Shown piece by piece: positions 1 through 8,030 of a stretch of DNA of 13,978 bases. The notes beneath the pieces were generated by a model. It ran no database searches, was not told where the DNA came from, and was given only the letters and a program-made list of their open reading frames with translations. The stretch covers positions 1 through 13,978 of the forward strand of contig URSX01000042.1 of NCBI GenBank assembly GCA_900550615.1, written 5' to 3'. The DNA comes from an uncultured Eubacteriales bacterium. GTDB taxonomy: Bacteria; Bacillota; Clostridia; Oscillospirales; Oscillospiraceae. Every line of letters begins with the position of its first letter. Position 1 is the stretch's first letter. The position numbers and the translations under genes are program-made.

Positions 1-24
1 GGGCGGGGTTCTAATGCCCCGCCC
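1..24 (-). terminator. Probable nifJ terminator hairpin, cut by the window edge
   Basis: A perfect 8-bp GC-rich inverted repeat (bases 1-8 with 17-24) encloses an 8-base loop, 26 bases beyond the nifJ stop codon. On the minus strand it would form a strong hairpin after the gene. The U-tract needed for intrinsic termination would lie left of base 1 and cannot be seen, so termination is inferred from position and stem strength only. Confidence 0.6.
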
Positions 25-50
25 GCAGCGGTCACGCAAGGGGCTGAAAA

Positions 51-3000
51 TCAGTTTTCGGACTTGCGCTTATAGTACTCGTACTTCTCCTTGGCGGCCT
101 CTTCCGCATCGGCAAAGAGCACCTTCGCATTTTCGGGGAAGCTCAGCTCCAGGGACGCATAGCGAACCTCGCCCTTCATGAAGTCATACAGCGGCATAGT
201 GGGCTCCTTGGAGTCCAAGGTGAACTTCTTGGTCTCGGGGCTGTAGCGGTAGAGATTCCAGTAGCCGGAGTTGACGGCGTCCTTCATCTCCTGCTGGACA
301 TTGCTCATGCCCTTCTTGATGCCGTGGTTGATGCAGGGAGCGTAGCAGATAACGATGGACGGGCCCTTGTGTGCCTCGGCCTCCTTGATGGCCTTGATGA
401 GCTGGTTGGGGTTGGCACCCATGGAGCACTGGGCCACATAGACATTGTCGTAGGTCATCAGCAGCAGGCCCAGGTCCTTCTTGCGGGTCTTCTTACCGCT
501 GGCCTGGAACTGGGCCACGGCGCCCACAGGGGTGGCCTTGGAGGACTGGCCGCCGGTGTTGGAGTACACCTCGGTATCCACCAGCAGCACGTTCACATCC
601 TCGCCCATGGCGAACACATGATCCAGACCACCGTAGCCGATGTCGTAGGCCCAGCCGTCGCCGCCGTACATCCACATGGTCTTCTTGGACATATCCTTGC
701 GGCGCTTGAGGATCTCGGCCACCACGGCCTGCTCCTCGGGGCTGAACTTCGTGCTCTCCAGCACGGCCAGCAGCTCGTCGGTAGCCACGGCAGAGGCATC
801 CAGATCGTCGTAGGTCTCCATCCACTTGGCAATGGCGGCCTTCACGGCGGCATCCTTCGTCATACCGTCCAGCTGCTTTACGAACTCCGTCACGGCGTCG
901 CGCAGCTGCTTCACAGCCAGGCACATACCATAGGAGAACTCGGCGTTGTTTTCAAACAGGGAGTTGGACCATGCCACGCCCTTGCCTTCCTTATTCTTGC
1001 AGTAAGGCACACAGGGCATAGCGGCACCCCATGCCTGGGTGCAGCCGGTGGCGTTGGCCAGATACATCTTGTCGCCGTAGAGCTGGGTCAGCAGCTTGAT
1101 ATAAGGGGTCTCACCGCAGCCGGCGCAGGCGCCGTTGAACTCCACCAGGGGCTGGCGCAGCTGGCTGCCCTTGAGGGTGAACTTGTCGATGCGGTCGTTC
1201 TTCTCGGGCAGGGTCTGCAGATACTGCCAATTGGTCTGATCCAGAGACACCTCATGGGTGGGGACCATCTTCAGGGCCTTACCGCTCTTGGGGCAGGAGG
1301 AGACGCAGCTGCCGCAGCTGGTGCAGTCCAGGGTAGAAACGCCCATGGTGTACTTGAGGCCGTCCATCTTGGGGCCCTTGGCGTCCACCAGGATCATGCC
1401 GGCAGGGGCATTGGCGGCTTCCTTCTCGTCCAGCAGATAGGGCCGGATCACGGCGTGGGGGCACACAAAGGAGCACATATTGCACTGGATGCACTCATCC
1501 TGATTCCACACGGGCAGGTGGGTGGCAATGCCGCGCTTTTCATACTGAGAGGTACCCAGGGGCATGGTGCCGTCCTCCATACCCTTGAAGGCGGAAACCG
1601 GCAGCAGATCGCCCTTCTGTGCATTGATGGGCACTAGGATGTTCTTGATGATGTCGGGTACATTCTCCGCAGCGGGCTGGATGGCAGCGCCGGAGAGATT
1701 CTTCCAGCTCTCCTTCACCTGCACCTGCTTTACGGCGTTGATGCCGGCGTCCACAGCGGCGATGTTCATGTTCACGATCTTCTCACCCTTGAGGCCGTAG
1801 GTCTTCTTCACGGCGGCCTTCATGTGCTCTACAGCGTCCTCCACAGGGATGACATTGGCCAGCTTGAAGAAGGCAGCCTGCAGCACCATGTTGGAGCGGT
1901 TGCCCAGGCCCAGGGCCTGAGATTCCTTGTTGGCGTCGATGATGTAGAACTTGATGTCGTTCTCCGCGATGTACTTCAGGATATCGCCGGGCATCTTCTG
2001 CTCCAGCTCCTCCTCGCTCCACTCGCAGTTGAGCAGGAAGCTACCGTGGGGCTTCAGCTCGGAGATGATGTCGTACTTGGTCAGATAGGTCTGGTTGTGG
2101 CAGGCCACAAAGTCCGCATGGCTTACATAATAAGTGGAGCTGATGGGCTTCTTGCCGAAGCGCAGATGGCTCTTGGTAATGCCGAAGGACTTCTTGGTGT
2201 CGTACTCAAAGTACGCCTGGCAGTACATATCGGTGGTCTCGCCGATGATCTTAATGGAGTTTTTGTTGGCGCCCACGGTACCGTCGGAGCCCAGGCCCCA
2301 GAACTTGCAGGAGATGGTGCCCTCAGGCTCACAGTTCAGGGCAGGACCCATGGGCAGAGACAGATTCGTCACATCATCCACGATGCCGATGGTAAAGTGA
2401 TTCTTAGGCTCGGCCAGCAGCAGATTATCGTACACGGCCTTGATTTGGGCGGGAGTAGTGTCCTTGCTGGACAGGCCGTAACGGCCGGCAAAGATCTCGG
2501 GACGGTTCTTATCATTGATGTAAGCGGCGCAGATGTCCTCATACAGGGGCTCACCGATGGAGCCGATCTCCTTCACGCGGTCCAGGACAGCCACCTTTTT
2601 CACGGTCTTAGGCATAGCCGCCAGCAGGTGCTTGGCCGAGAAGGGACGGAACAGGTGTACCTGCAGGAAGCCCACCTTCTCGCCCCGGTCGTTCAGGTAC
2701 TTCACCGTCTCCTGAATGCAGCCGGTAACAGAGCCCATGGCCACGATGACCCGCTCCGCGTCGGGAGCACCATAATAATTAAAGAGGTGATACTCCCGGC
2801 CCGTCAGCTTGCTGATTTCGGCCATATAGTCCTCAACGATGTCGGGGAGCTTGTTATAGTCGCTGTTGTTGGCCTCGCGAAGCTGGAAATAAATGTCGGG
2901 GTTATCCACCAGAGAACGCATCCGGGGATCCTCGGGATTCAGCGCATTGGCGCGGAACCGGGCCAGTGCGTCATAGTCCACCAGCTTGGCCAGGTCGCTG

Positions 3001-3563
3001 TACTCCAGGGCCTCCACCTTCTGAATCTCATGGCTGGTACGGAAGCCGTCAAAGAAATGCAGGAACGGGATGCGGGCCTTGATAGCGGACAGATGTGCCA
3101 CACCGGCCAGATCCATGATCTCCTGCACGCTGCCGGAGTTGAGCATAGCAAAGCCGGTCTGGCGGCAGTTCATCACATCAGAGTGATCGCCGAAAATAGA
3201 AAATGCGTGGGTACCCACCGTACGGGAAGCCACATGCAATACACCGGGCAGACGCTCACCGGAGATGCGGTGCATGGTGGGGATCATCAGCATCAGGCCC
3301 TGAGAGGCGGTGAAGCTGGTGGCCAGTGCGCCGGCCTCCAATGCACCGTGGCATGCGCCGCAGGCGCCGGCCTCAGACTGCATTTCCACCAGGCGGACAG
3401 GCTGATTGAAGATATTCTTTCTTCCCTTTGCGGACCATTCATCCGTATGCTCCGCCATAGGCGAAGACGGCGTAATCGGATAGATAGCGGCGACCTCCGA
3501 AAATGCGTACGCTACATACGCCGCCGCCTCATTGCCATCGCAGATCTTCATGATCTTACTCAT
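51..3563 (-). CDS. nifJ: Pyruvate:ferredoxin (flavodoxin) oxidoreductase, single-chain homodimeric type
   Basis: Oxidatively decarboxylates pyruvate with CoA to acetyl-CoA and CO2, passing electrons to ferredoxin or flavodoxin; a central cytoplasmic enzyme of anaerobic fermentation. The 1170 residues match the usual length and domain order: N-terminal pyrimidine-binding domain with PITPSSPMAE at 29-38, CoA/transketolase C-terminal-like and gamma domains, a two-cluster ferredoxin domain, then the TPP-pyrophosphate domain. Ferredoxin ligands are C691, C694, C697, C701 and C747, C750, C753, C757. The proximal-cluster cysteines C813, C816, C841 and C1076 are all present. The TPP/Mg motif starts GDGWAYDIGYGG at 968, with DTEVYSNTGGQ at 996-1006. 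The ATG start is set by an AGGAGG at 3571-3576, 7 bases upstream. It is monocistronic, with its own promoter and an edge terminator. No key residue is missing. The name nifJ is used by homology; the role here is fermentative, with no nitrogen-fixation genes in view. Confidence 0.98.
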   Translation of the reverse strand: MSKIMKICDGNEAAAYVAYAFSEVAAIYPITPSSPMAEHTDEWSAKGRKNIFNQPVRLVEMQSEAGACGACHGALEAGALATSFTASQGLMLMIPTMHRISGERLPGVLHVASRTVGTHAFSIFGDHSDVMNCRQTGFAMLNSGSVQEIMDLAGVAHLSAIKARIPFLHFFDGFRTSHEIQKVEALEYSDLAKLVDYDALARFRANALNPEDPRMRSLVDNPDIYFQLREANNSDYNKLPDIVEDYMAEISKLTGREYHLFNYYGAPDAERVIVAMGSVTGCIQETVKYLNDRGEKVGFLQVHLFRPFSAKHLLAAMPKTVKKVAVLDRVKEIGSIGEPLYEDICAAYINDKNRPEIFAGRYGLSSKDTTPAQIKAVYDNLLLAEPKNHFTIGIVDDVTNLSLPMGPALNCEPEGTISCKFWGLGSDGTVGANKNSIKIIGETTDMYCQAYFEYDTKKSFGITKSHLRFGKKPISSTYYVSHADFVACHNQTYLTKYDIISELKPHGSFLLNCEWSEEELEQKMPGDILKYIAENDIKFYIIDANKESQALGLGNRSNMVLQAAFFKLANVIPVEDAVEHMKAAVKKTYGLKGEKIVNMNIAAVDAGINAVKQVQVKESWKNLSGAAIQPAAENVPDIIKNILVPINAQKGDLLPVSAFKGMEDGTMPLGTSQYEKRGIATHLPVWNQDECIQCNMCSFVCPHAVIRPYLLDEKEAANAPAGMILVDAKGPKMDGLKYTMGVSTLDCTSCGSCVSSCPKSGKALKMVPTHEVSLDQTNWQYLQTLPEKNDRIDKFTLKGSQLRQPLVEFNGACAGCGETPYIKLLTQLYGDKMYLANATGCTQAWGAAMPCVPYCKNKEGKGVAWSNSLFENNAEFSYGMCLAVKQLRDAVTEFVKQLDGMTKDAAVKAAIAKWMETYDDLDASAVATDELLAVLESTKFSPEEQAVVAEILKRRKDMSKKTMWMYGGDGWAYDIGYGGLDHVFAMGEDVNVLLVDTEVYSNTGGQSSKATPVGAVAQFQASGKKTRKKDLGLLLMTYDNVYVAQCSMGANPNQLIKAIKEAEAHKGPSIVICYAPCINHGIKKGMSNVQQEMKDAVNSGYWNLYRYSPETKKFTLDSKEPTMPLYDFMKGEVRYASLELSFPENAKVLFADAEEAAKEKYEYYKRKSEN

Positions 3564-3648
3564 CGTTATACCTCCTAATGCTTTTTTCTCTTACCATACT
3601 GATTGACCACAAACCCGGCAGACTATGATCCGGATTTGTTTCGTTGCA

Positions 3649-3666
3649 ATACAACTTATATTGTAT
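3649..3666. promoter_or_regulatory. Dyad over the nifJ -10 box, candidate operator
   Basis: A perfect 6-bp inverted repeat, ATACAA-(6)-TTGTAT, covers the -10 hexamer and the predicted start of transcription of nifJ. A repressor bound here would block polymerase. The sequence does not match the Rex consensus (TTGTTAA-N4-TTAACAA) well enough to name a regulator, and short AT-rich dyads occur by chance. Confidence 0.3.
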
Positions 3667-3687
3667 CACGTAATACTGATTCGTCAA
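3660..3687 (-). promoter_or_regulatory. Sigma-A-type promoter of nifJ
   Basis: On the minus strand TTGACG (3682-3687) and TACAAT (3660-3665) are separated by 16 bases in an AT-rich gap. Transcription would start near 3653, giving a leader of about 90 bases before the nifJ ATG. The rest of the 3564-3754 gap shows no convincing gene. Confidence 0.7.
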
Positions 3688-3754
3688 TGTGGCACCCTGA
3701 TTTTTGGAAATAGTCATAACATTGGAATCTTTTTTTGTGTGAAAATACAATAGA

Positions 3755-3781
3755 ATAACCGCACCGAAACGATGCGGTTAT
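3755..3781 (-). terminator. Terminator of the murD-yunB-ligA run
   Basis: An inverted repeat (3755-3763 with 3773-3781, extended inward by a G-U and a G-C pair around a 5-base loop) lies 16 bases beyond the ligA stop. On the minus strand it is followed by a broken T-rich run (ATTCTATTGTATTTT), so termination is plausible but the U-tract is imperfect. It separates ligA from the nifJ promoter about 70 bases further on. Confidence 0.6.
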
Positions 3782-3797
3782 GGTAAATTATAACTAA

Positions 3798-5768
3798 TTA
3801 TAGCAGTGCTAAAAAATCCTCTTCATTCAGTACAGGGATCTGCAATTCCTGAGCCTTTTTCAGCTTGGAACCGGCGTTTTCTCCGGCCACCACATAGGTG
3901 GTTTTTTTCGACACCGAGGAGGCGGACTTACCGCCCCGCTGCTCGATCATTTCCCCTGCCTCCTCCCGGGTGAACCGAGTCAGGGTGCCGGTCAGCACAA
4001 AGGTCATACCGGCAAAACGTCTGTCTACCATTTCCTGCTTACAGGCCATATTCACTCCGGCATTCTTTAACCGCTCCAGCAGATCTGCGGCCTGGCTGCT
4101 CTGCATCCAGCGGATAATATAGTCCGCGGTAATGGCGCCCACGTCGTCGATACCCGTCAGCTCCTCCGCCGTGGCCCGGCGCAGAGCTTCCATGCTGCCG
4201 AAATGCGCAGCCAATACCTTAGCAGCCTTGGCCCCTACCTGCCGGATTCCCAGGGCAAAAATCAGCCGCCATAAGTCGTTTTCTTTGGACCTGGCAATAG
4301 CGTTCACAGCATTTTGCGCAGACTTTTTTCCCATGCGCTCCAGTCCCGCCAGCTGCTCTGCCCGCAGGTCATACAGATCCGCCGGGTTGGACACCAATTT
4401 CGCCTCGATCAGCTGCTGCAGCACCGCCGGACCGACGCCATCGATATCCATGGCATCCCGGGAGGCAAAGTGGATGAGATTGCGCAGCAGCTGCGCCGGG
4501 CACTCCGCTCCGGTACACCGGATGGCCGCTCCGTCCGGATCACGCTCCACCGGTGCGCCACACACCGGGCATACATCGGGCAGGTGGTAAGCCACGGTAC
4601 CTTCCGGCCGCTTCTCCTTCACCACCGACACGATCTCCGGGATGATCTCCCCCGCCTTCTGCACGATCACCGTATCGCCGATGCGGATGTCCTTCTCTGC
4701 AATATAGTCCTGATTGTGCAGTGTCGCGTTGGTCACTGTAGTACCAGCCAGGCGCACCGGCTCCAGCACCGCCTTGGGGGTCAGAACCCCCGTGCGGCCC
4801 ACCTGCACCACAATATCCGCCACTCGGGATTCCTTCTGCTCCGGCGGATACTTATAGGCCACCGCCCACTTGGGGCATTTGGCCGTGCTGCCAAGTATTT
4901 CACGATTTGACAAGTCATTCAGCTTTATAACCGCTCCGTCGATATCAAAGGGAAATTCCATCCTCGTGTCGCCCAGCTTTTCAATCTGGCGCAGGATATC
5001 ATCTCCCTGCTGCAGTACATCATGCGGGATCACAGGGAATCCCTGGGCCCGCAGATATTGCAGCGTCTCCGAGTGGGTGGAAAACTCCCGTCCCTCCGCC
5101 AGCTGCAAATTAAACACTGCAATATCCAACCGTCTCCCGGCGCAGACCTTGGGATCCTTCTGCCGCAGAGAACCCGCCGCGGCATTTCGGGGATTTGCCA
5201 TCAAGGGCTTTCCCTCCAGCTCCAGCTGCTCGTTGATCTCCTCAAAAACAGTGCGAGCCATATACACCTCACCCCTGACGATCAGCCGGGGCAATTGCTC
5301 CGGCAGCGTCATCGGGATCGACCGGACGGTGCGCAGGTTCCCTGTCACATCCTCTCCCACCCGGCCGTCGCCCCGGGTAGCCCCCTGGTAGAATACCCCG
5401 TTGCGGTACTCCAGTGCCACAGACAGACCGTCCACCTTAGGCTCCACACTGTACTCTGCCTCCGGCAGCGTCTCCCGCACCCGGTTCAGAAAATCCAGAA
5501 CCTCCTCCCCGTTGAATACATCCTCCAGGCTCTCCAGCGGAACAGGGTGCACCACCTCCGCAAACTCGTTGAGCACCGCATCTCCCACCCGCTGAGTCGG
5601 CGAATCCGGCGTGATCTCTTCCGGGTGCGCCTTTTCCAGATCCTGCAGCCGGCGGTAAAGGCGGTCGTATTCATAATCGGACATTTTGGACGCGTCCAGG
5701 GTATAGTAAAGGCGGGCATTTTCGTTCAGCGTGTCCCGCAGCTGTTTCATTTCCGCTCGGTAATCCAT
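3798..5768 (-). CDS. ligA: NAD-dependent DNA ligase LigA
   Basis: Seals nicks with 5'-phosphate and 3'-OH ends during replication and repair, using NAD+. The 656 residues are full length for the family, with all domains in order: Ia domain (about 1-65); adenylation domain with catalytic K111 in EPKVDGLS and the TRGDGRVGEDVT motif at 131-142; OB fold (about 310-390); Cys4 zinc finger C400, C403, C418, C423; helix-hairpin-helix region (about 440-570); and a C-terminal BRCT domain (about 582-656) starting RRFAGMTFVLTGTL. The ATG has GGGAG 7 bases upstream, right after the yunB stop; the 12-base gap suggests co-transcription and coupled translation. Clostridia often place ligA in varied neighbourhoods, so the pairing with a sporulation gene need not be functional. 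Nothing is missing or truncated. Confidence 0.98.
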   Translation of the reverse strand: MDYRAEMKQLRDTLNENARLYYTLDASKMSDYEYDRLYRRLQDLEKAHPEEITPDSPTQRVGDAVLNEFAEVVHPVPLESLEDVFNGEEVLDFLNRVRETLPEAEYSVEPKVDGLSVALEYRNGVFYQGATRGDGRVGEDVTGNLRTVRSIPMTLPEQLPRLIVRGEVYMARTVFEEINEQLELEGKPLMANPRNAAAGSLRQKDPKVCAGRRLDIAVFNLQLAEGREFSTHSETLQYLRAQGFPVIPHDVLQQGDDILRQIEKLGDTRMEFPFDIDGAVIKLNDLSNREILGSTAKCPKWAVAYKYPPEQKESRVADIVVQVGRTGVLTPKAVLEPVRLAGTTVTNATLHNQDYIAEKDIRIGDTVIVQKAGEIIPEIVSVVKEKRPEGTVAYHLPDVCPVCGAPVERDPDGAAIRCTGAECPAQLLRNLIHFASRDAMDIDGVGPAVLQQLIEAKLVSNPADLYDLRAEQLAGLERMGKKSAQNAVNAIARSKENDLWRLIFALGIRQVGAKAAKVLAAHFGSMEALRRATAEELTGIDDVGAITADYIIRWMQSSQAADLLERLKNAGVNMACKQEMVDRRFAGMTFVLTGTLTRFTREEAGEMIEQRGGKSASSVSKKTTYVVAGENAGSKLKKAQELQIPVLNEEDFLALL

Positions 5769-5780
5769 ATACGTTCTCCC

Positions 5781-6476
5781 TTATCCTTTGTTCATGATGT
5801 ATTCGTCCGCGTAGTCCTCCACCTTATCCTCCGTGGTGCTGAAATAGGTGTAAGTCTCCGGCACATTGCCCACGATCACCGTTTCCGCCACACACAGCTC
5901 ATTGTTCACCTGCACGGATGTGGCAAAGCCCGGCAGCAGAACCGTGACATACACCTCCACATCCAGCAGAACCTGGTGCTTGGTCTGGTTGATCCCGGCC
6001 GCCGTCAGGGCGTTGCGCAGCTTGGCCGTGGCGGTGCCGACGGATTGCGTGCGCACATGGATATACGGTCCACGGCCTGCCAGCAGGTTAGAGCCTGTTA
6101 GGGTTCCCAGGGGGATCGACAGATCCACCGGGCTCATTTCCGACAGCCGCTGCAGAACAGCGTCGGAGATCAGCGTCTGCAGGCGGTTGAATTCCGGCAT
6201 GTTTCTTCGCAGCGCCGTGACCTTTCCTCCGCTGTCCTTTTCAAAGGTGATCAGCCGCGAGCAGTCTACCTGACCGCTGGCCACGGCATCGCTGACGGCC
6301 TCGGCAACGATCCGGTTGACCCGGTTCGTGGCCCGTGACTCAGCCAGTCTTGTGACCATGGGCCGAATCCGCACAACGATCAGTGCCGCACCCATAAAGA
6401 GCAGCACCAGTGCAATAGCGATCCAAGCCACGGCCTTCTGCTTCCCGGATAACCGAATATAGCGAAGTCTGCGCAC
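5781..6476 (-). CDS. yunB: Sporulation protein YunB
   Basis: A 231-residue YunB-family protein. In Bacillus subtilis yunB is transcribed in the mother cell by sigma-E and is needed for normal spores; its biochemical role is unknown. Visible features are a basic N-terminus, one membrane segment at about residues 12-33 (AVAWIAIALVLLFMGAALIV), and a long extracytoplasmic domain with the family-typical NRLQTLISDAVLQRL, VDLSIPLGTLTGSNLLAGRGP and VQVNNELCVAETVIVG stretches. An in-frame GTG at 6485 has its Shine-Dalgarno directly against it, whereas the GTG at 6476 has AGGGGGTG about 8 bases upstream. I therefore prefer 6476; starting at 6485 would add three residues. The gene sits 46 bases after murD (37 from the alternative start) and 12 before ligA. 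A possible sigma-E -10 box lies just upstream. Confidence 0.88.
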   Translation of the reverse strand: MRRLRYIRLSGKQKAVAWIAIALVLLFMGAALIVVRIRPMVTRLAESRATNRVNRIVAEAVSDAVASGQVDCSRLITFEKDSGGKVTALRRNMPEFNRLQTLISDAVLQRLSEMSPVDLSIPLGTLTGSNLLAGRGPYIHVRTQSVGTATAKLRNALTAAGINQTKHQVLLDVEVYVTVLLPGFATSVQVNNELCVAETVIVGNVPETYTYFSTTEDKVEDYADEYIMNKG

Positions 6477-6496
6477 AGCATACACCCCCTGTATAC

Positions 6497-6504
6497 AGTG
6501 TATG
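6497..6504 (-). promoter_or_regulatory. Candidate sigma-E -10 box before yunB
   Basis: The minus strand reads CATACACT, a full match to the Bacillus sigma-E -10 consensus CATACAnT, within the murD-yunB gap. Because yunB is a sigma-E gene in Bacillus this is suggestive. Against it, no good -35 (ATATT-like) is seen 14-15 bases upstream, and the start of transcription would fall right at the ribosome binding site, leaving a leader of only about 15 bases. Confidence 0.4.
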
Positions 6505-6522
6505 CCCGATGGGTTTTCCGCG

Positions 6523-7908
6523 TTACTCCTCCCAGCCGTTCACAATGGCTTTGAAGGTCTTCCCCCGCTCCATAAAGTTCTTGAACTGGTCAAAGGCGGC
6601 GCAGGCCGGTGACAGAGTCACCACATCGCCCGGCTTCGCATGATCCCGGGTAAACTCCACCGCTCGCTCAAAGGGCGTAATTTCCACGATCTCGGGATGG
6701 CCCGGCCTGTACCCATCTGCCCGCTCCACAGCGGTGCGGATCTTCTCCGCCGTGGCGCCGCAGAGCACCAGCAGCTTCACATGCTCCACCACCTCGGGCC
6801 CCAGCACATCAAAGGGAATGTGCTTGTCGTAGCCGCCGGCAATGAGGATCACCTTCTCCTTGAACGAGCGCAGCCCCGCTATGGTCCGGGAGGGGCTGCT
6901 GGCGATGGAGTCGTTGTAAAACCGCACCCCATGATAGGTCCGAACCAGCTCAATGCGGTGCTCCACGCCGTTGAAGCTCCGGGCAAACTCCCGAATCACC
7001 TCGTCCGGCACCAGGCCGTCCACTGCGGCGATGGCCGCCATGTAGTTCTCGATGTTGTGTACACCCGGCAGACGGATGTCCTCCGTGGTCATAATGACCC
7101 GTTCCCGGCCACTCTGGCGGCTTATGATCTCCTCTCCCCGGAGGAACACGCCGTTTTCCGGCTCCGCCCGGCGGCTGAAATACCGCACCTGACCCACGGC
7201 CCGGCTCCCCTGCTCCCGGGTGATGTCGTTGTCCAGATTGAATACCGCCACATCCCCGGCCTTCTGATAGCGGAAGATGTTCTCCTTGGCCGCCACATAC
7301 TCCTCCATACCCTTGTGCATGTCCAGATGGTTAGGGGCCAGGTTCGTCACCACAGCGATGTGGGGACTCTGGGTCATGGTCATCAGCTGGAAGCTGGAAA
7401 GCTCCAGCACGGCGTAGTCCTCCGGGCGCATCTCATCTGCCTGGCACAAAAGCGGATTTCCGATGTTGCCGCCCACATGGACGGTCTTTCCCGCTGCCTT
7501 GAGAAGCTCCGCGATGATGGTCGTGGTGGTAGTCTTCCCGTCCGAACCGGTCACAGCCAGGAGCGTACAGGGACAGACGGAGAAAAACACCTCCATCTCC
7601 GAGGTGATCCGGCTCCCCTGCTCTCGGGCCTTCAGCAGCTCCGGCACATCGGGCCGAAGACCCGGCGTGCGGAAGATCACATCCTGGGTAAGGCCCTGCA
7701 GGTAGTTCTCCCCCAGCTGCAGCCGACACCCGCCGCTCTCCAGCTCCTGGGCCAGCGCCCCCAGAGAGGCCCGGTCCCGTTTATCACATGCGGTGACCTG
7801 TATCTTCTCCCGGAGCAGAAGCCGCAGCAGCGGCGTGTTGCTCACTCCGATGCCGATCACGGCGACGGTTTTGTTTTTCAGCGAATCCAGATATTGGCGC
7901 AGCGTCAT
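6523..7908 (-). CDS. murD: UDP-N-acetylmuramoyl-L-alanine--D-glutamate ligase MurD
   Basis: Adds D-glutamate to UDP-MurNAc-L-Ala with ATP hydrolysis, a cytoplasmic step of peptidoglycan precursor synthesis. The 461 residues carry the Mur ligase order: N-terminal Rossmann-like domain with VAVIGIGVSN at 15-24, ATP-binding loop TGSDGKTTTT at 120-129, central motifs LELSSFQL and NHLDMH, and C-terminal domain with HRIELV and YNDSIASSPSRT. The frame stays open 21 codons upstream, but that part would contain the promoter; GGAGG lies 8 bases before the ATG at 7908, so this start is used. The gene is first in a run with yunB and ligA and diverges from rnpB. It stands apart from any mur/fts (dcw) cluster in this window, which is unusual for murD though known in some Clostridia. 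Confidence 0.95.
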   Translation of the reverse strand: MTLRQYLDSLKNKTVAVIGIGVSNTPLLRLLLREKIQVTACDKRDRASLGALAQELESGGCRLQLGENYLQGLTQDVIFRTPGLRPDVPELLKAREQGSRITSEMEVFFSVCPCTLLAVTGSDGKTTTTTIIAELLKAAGKTVHVGGNIGNPLLCQADEMRPEDYAVLELSSFQLMTMTQSPHIAVVTNLAPNHLDMHKGMEEYVAAKENIFRYQKAGDVAVFNLDNDITREQGSRAVGQVRYFSRRAEPENGVFLRGEEIISRQSGRERVIMTTEDIRLPGVHNIENYMAAIAAVDGLVPDEVIREFARSFNGVEHRIELVRTYHGVRFYNDSIASSPSRTIAGLRSFKEKVILIAGGYDKHIPFDVLGPEVVEHVKLLVLCGATAEKIRTAVERADGYRPGHPEIVEITPFERAVEFTRDHAKPGDVVTLSPACAAFDQFKNFMERGKTFKAIVNGWEE

Positions 7909-7942
7909 ATATACAGCCTCCATAGACAAAATTTCTCTCTGT

Positions 7943-7971
7943 ATTATATCCCATTTTATAATGCAGTTCAA
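7943..7971 (-). promoter_or_regulatory. Strong sigma-A-type promoter of murD
   Basis: On the minus strand TTGAAC (7966-7971) and a perfect TATAAT (7943-7948) are spaced by exactly 17 bases. Transcription would begin near 7936, about 28 bases before the murD ATG. This is the best promoter in the window and excludes the longer murD start at 7971. Confidence 0.85.
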
Positions 7972-7996
7972 TTCCTTTTTCCGCAGAAAAGCGCAG

Positions 7997-8028
7997 TTGA
8001 CTTTCCGGCTTCATTCCTTTATTATAAC
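7997..8028 (+). promoter_or_regulatory. Probable rnpB promoter
   Basis: TTGACT (7997-8002) is followed by the AT-rich TTATAAC at 8022-8028 just before the RNA. The spacing is 19-20 bases depending on which hexamer is taken, longer than the ideal 17. The position fits a start at or very near the first base of mature RNase P RNA, so little or no 5' trimming would be needed. Confidence 0.5.
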
Positions 8029-8030
8029 AT

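Noticed and set aside
324..1637. Long plus-strand open frame opposite nifJ (437 codons)
   Set aside because: Antisense shadow of a conserved gene with strong GC bias at third codon positions; the predicted protein is low-complexity (Gly/Leu/His/Gln-rich) and has no ribosome binding site context.
1824..3578. Long plus-strand open frame opposite the 5' half of nifJ (584 codons)
   Set aside because: Same antisense effect; no recognisable domain, and nifJ on the other strand has every expected motif.
3556..3750. 64-codon minus-strand frame upstream of nifJ
   Set aside because: It spans the nifJ promoter, leader and Shine-Dalgarno and overlaps the nifJ start; no domain or own ribosome binding site.
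5022..6101. 359-codon plus-strand frame across ligA and yunB
   Set aside because: It crosses two well-supported minus-strand genes and is Arg/His/Leu-rich with no family resemblance.
7909..7971. Upstream extension of murD by 21 codons
   Set aside because: It contains the -10 and -35 of the murD promoter; the ATG at 7908 has the properly spaced GGAGG.
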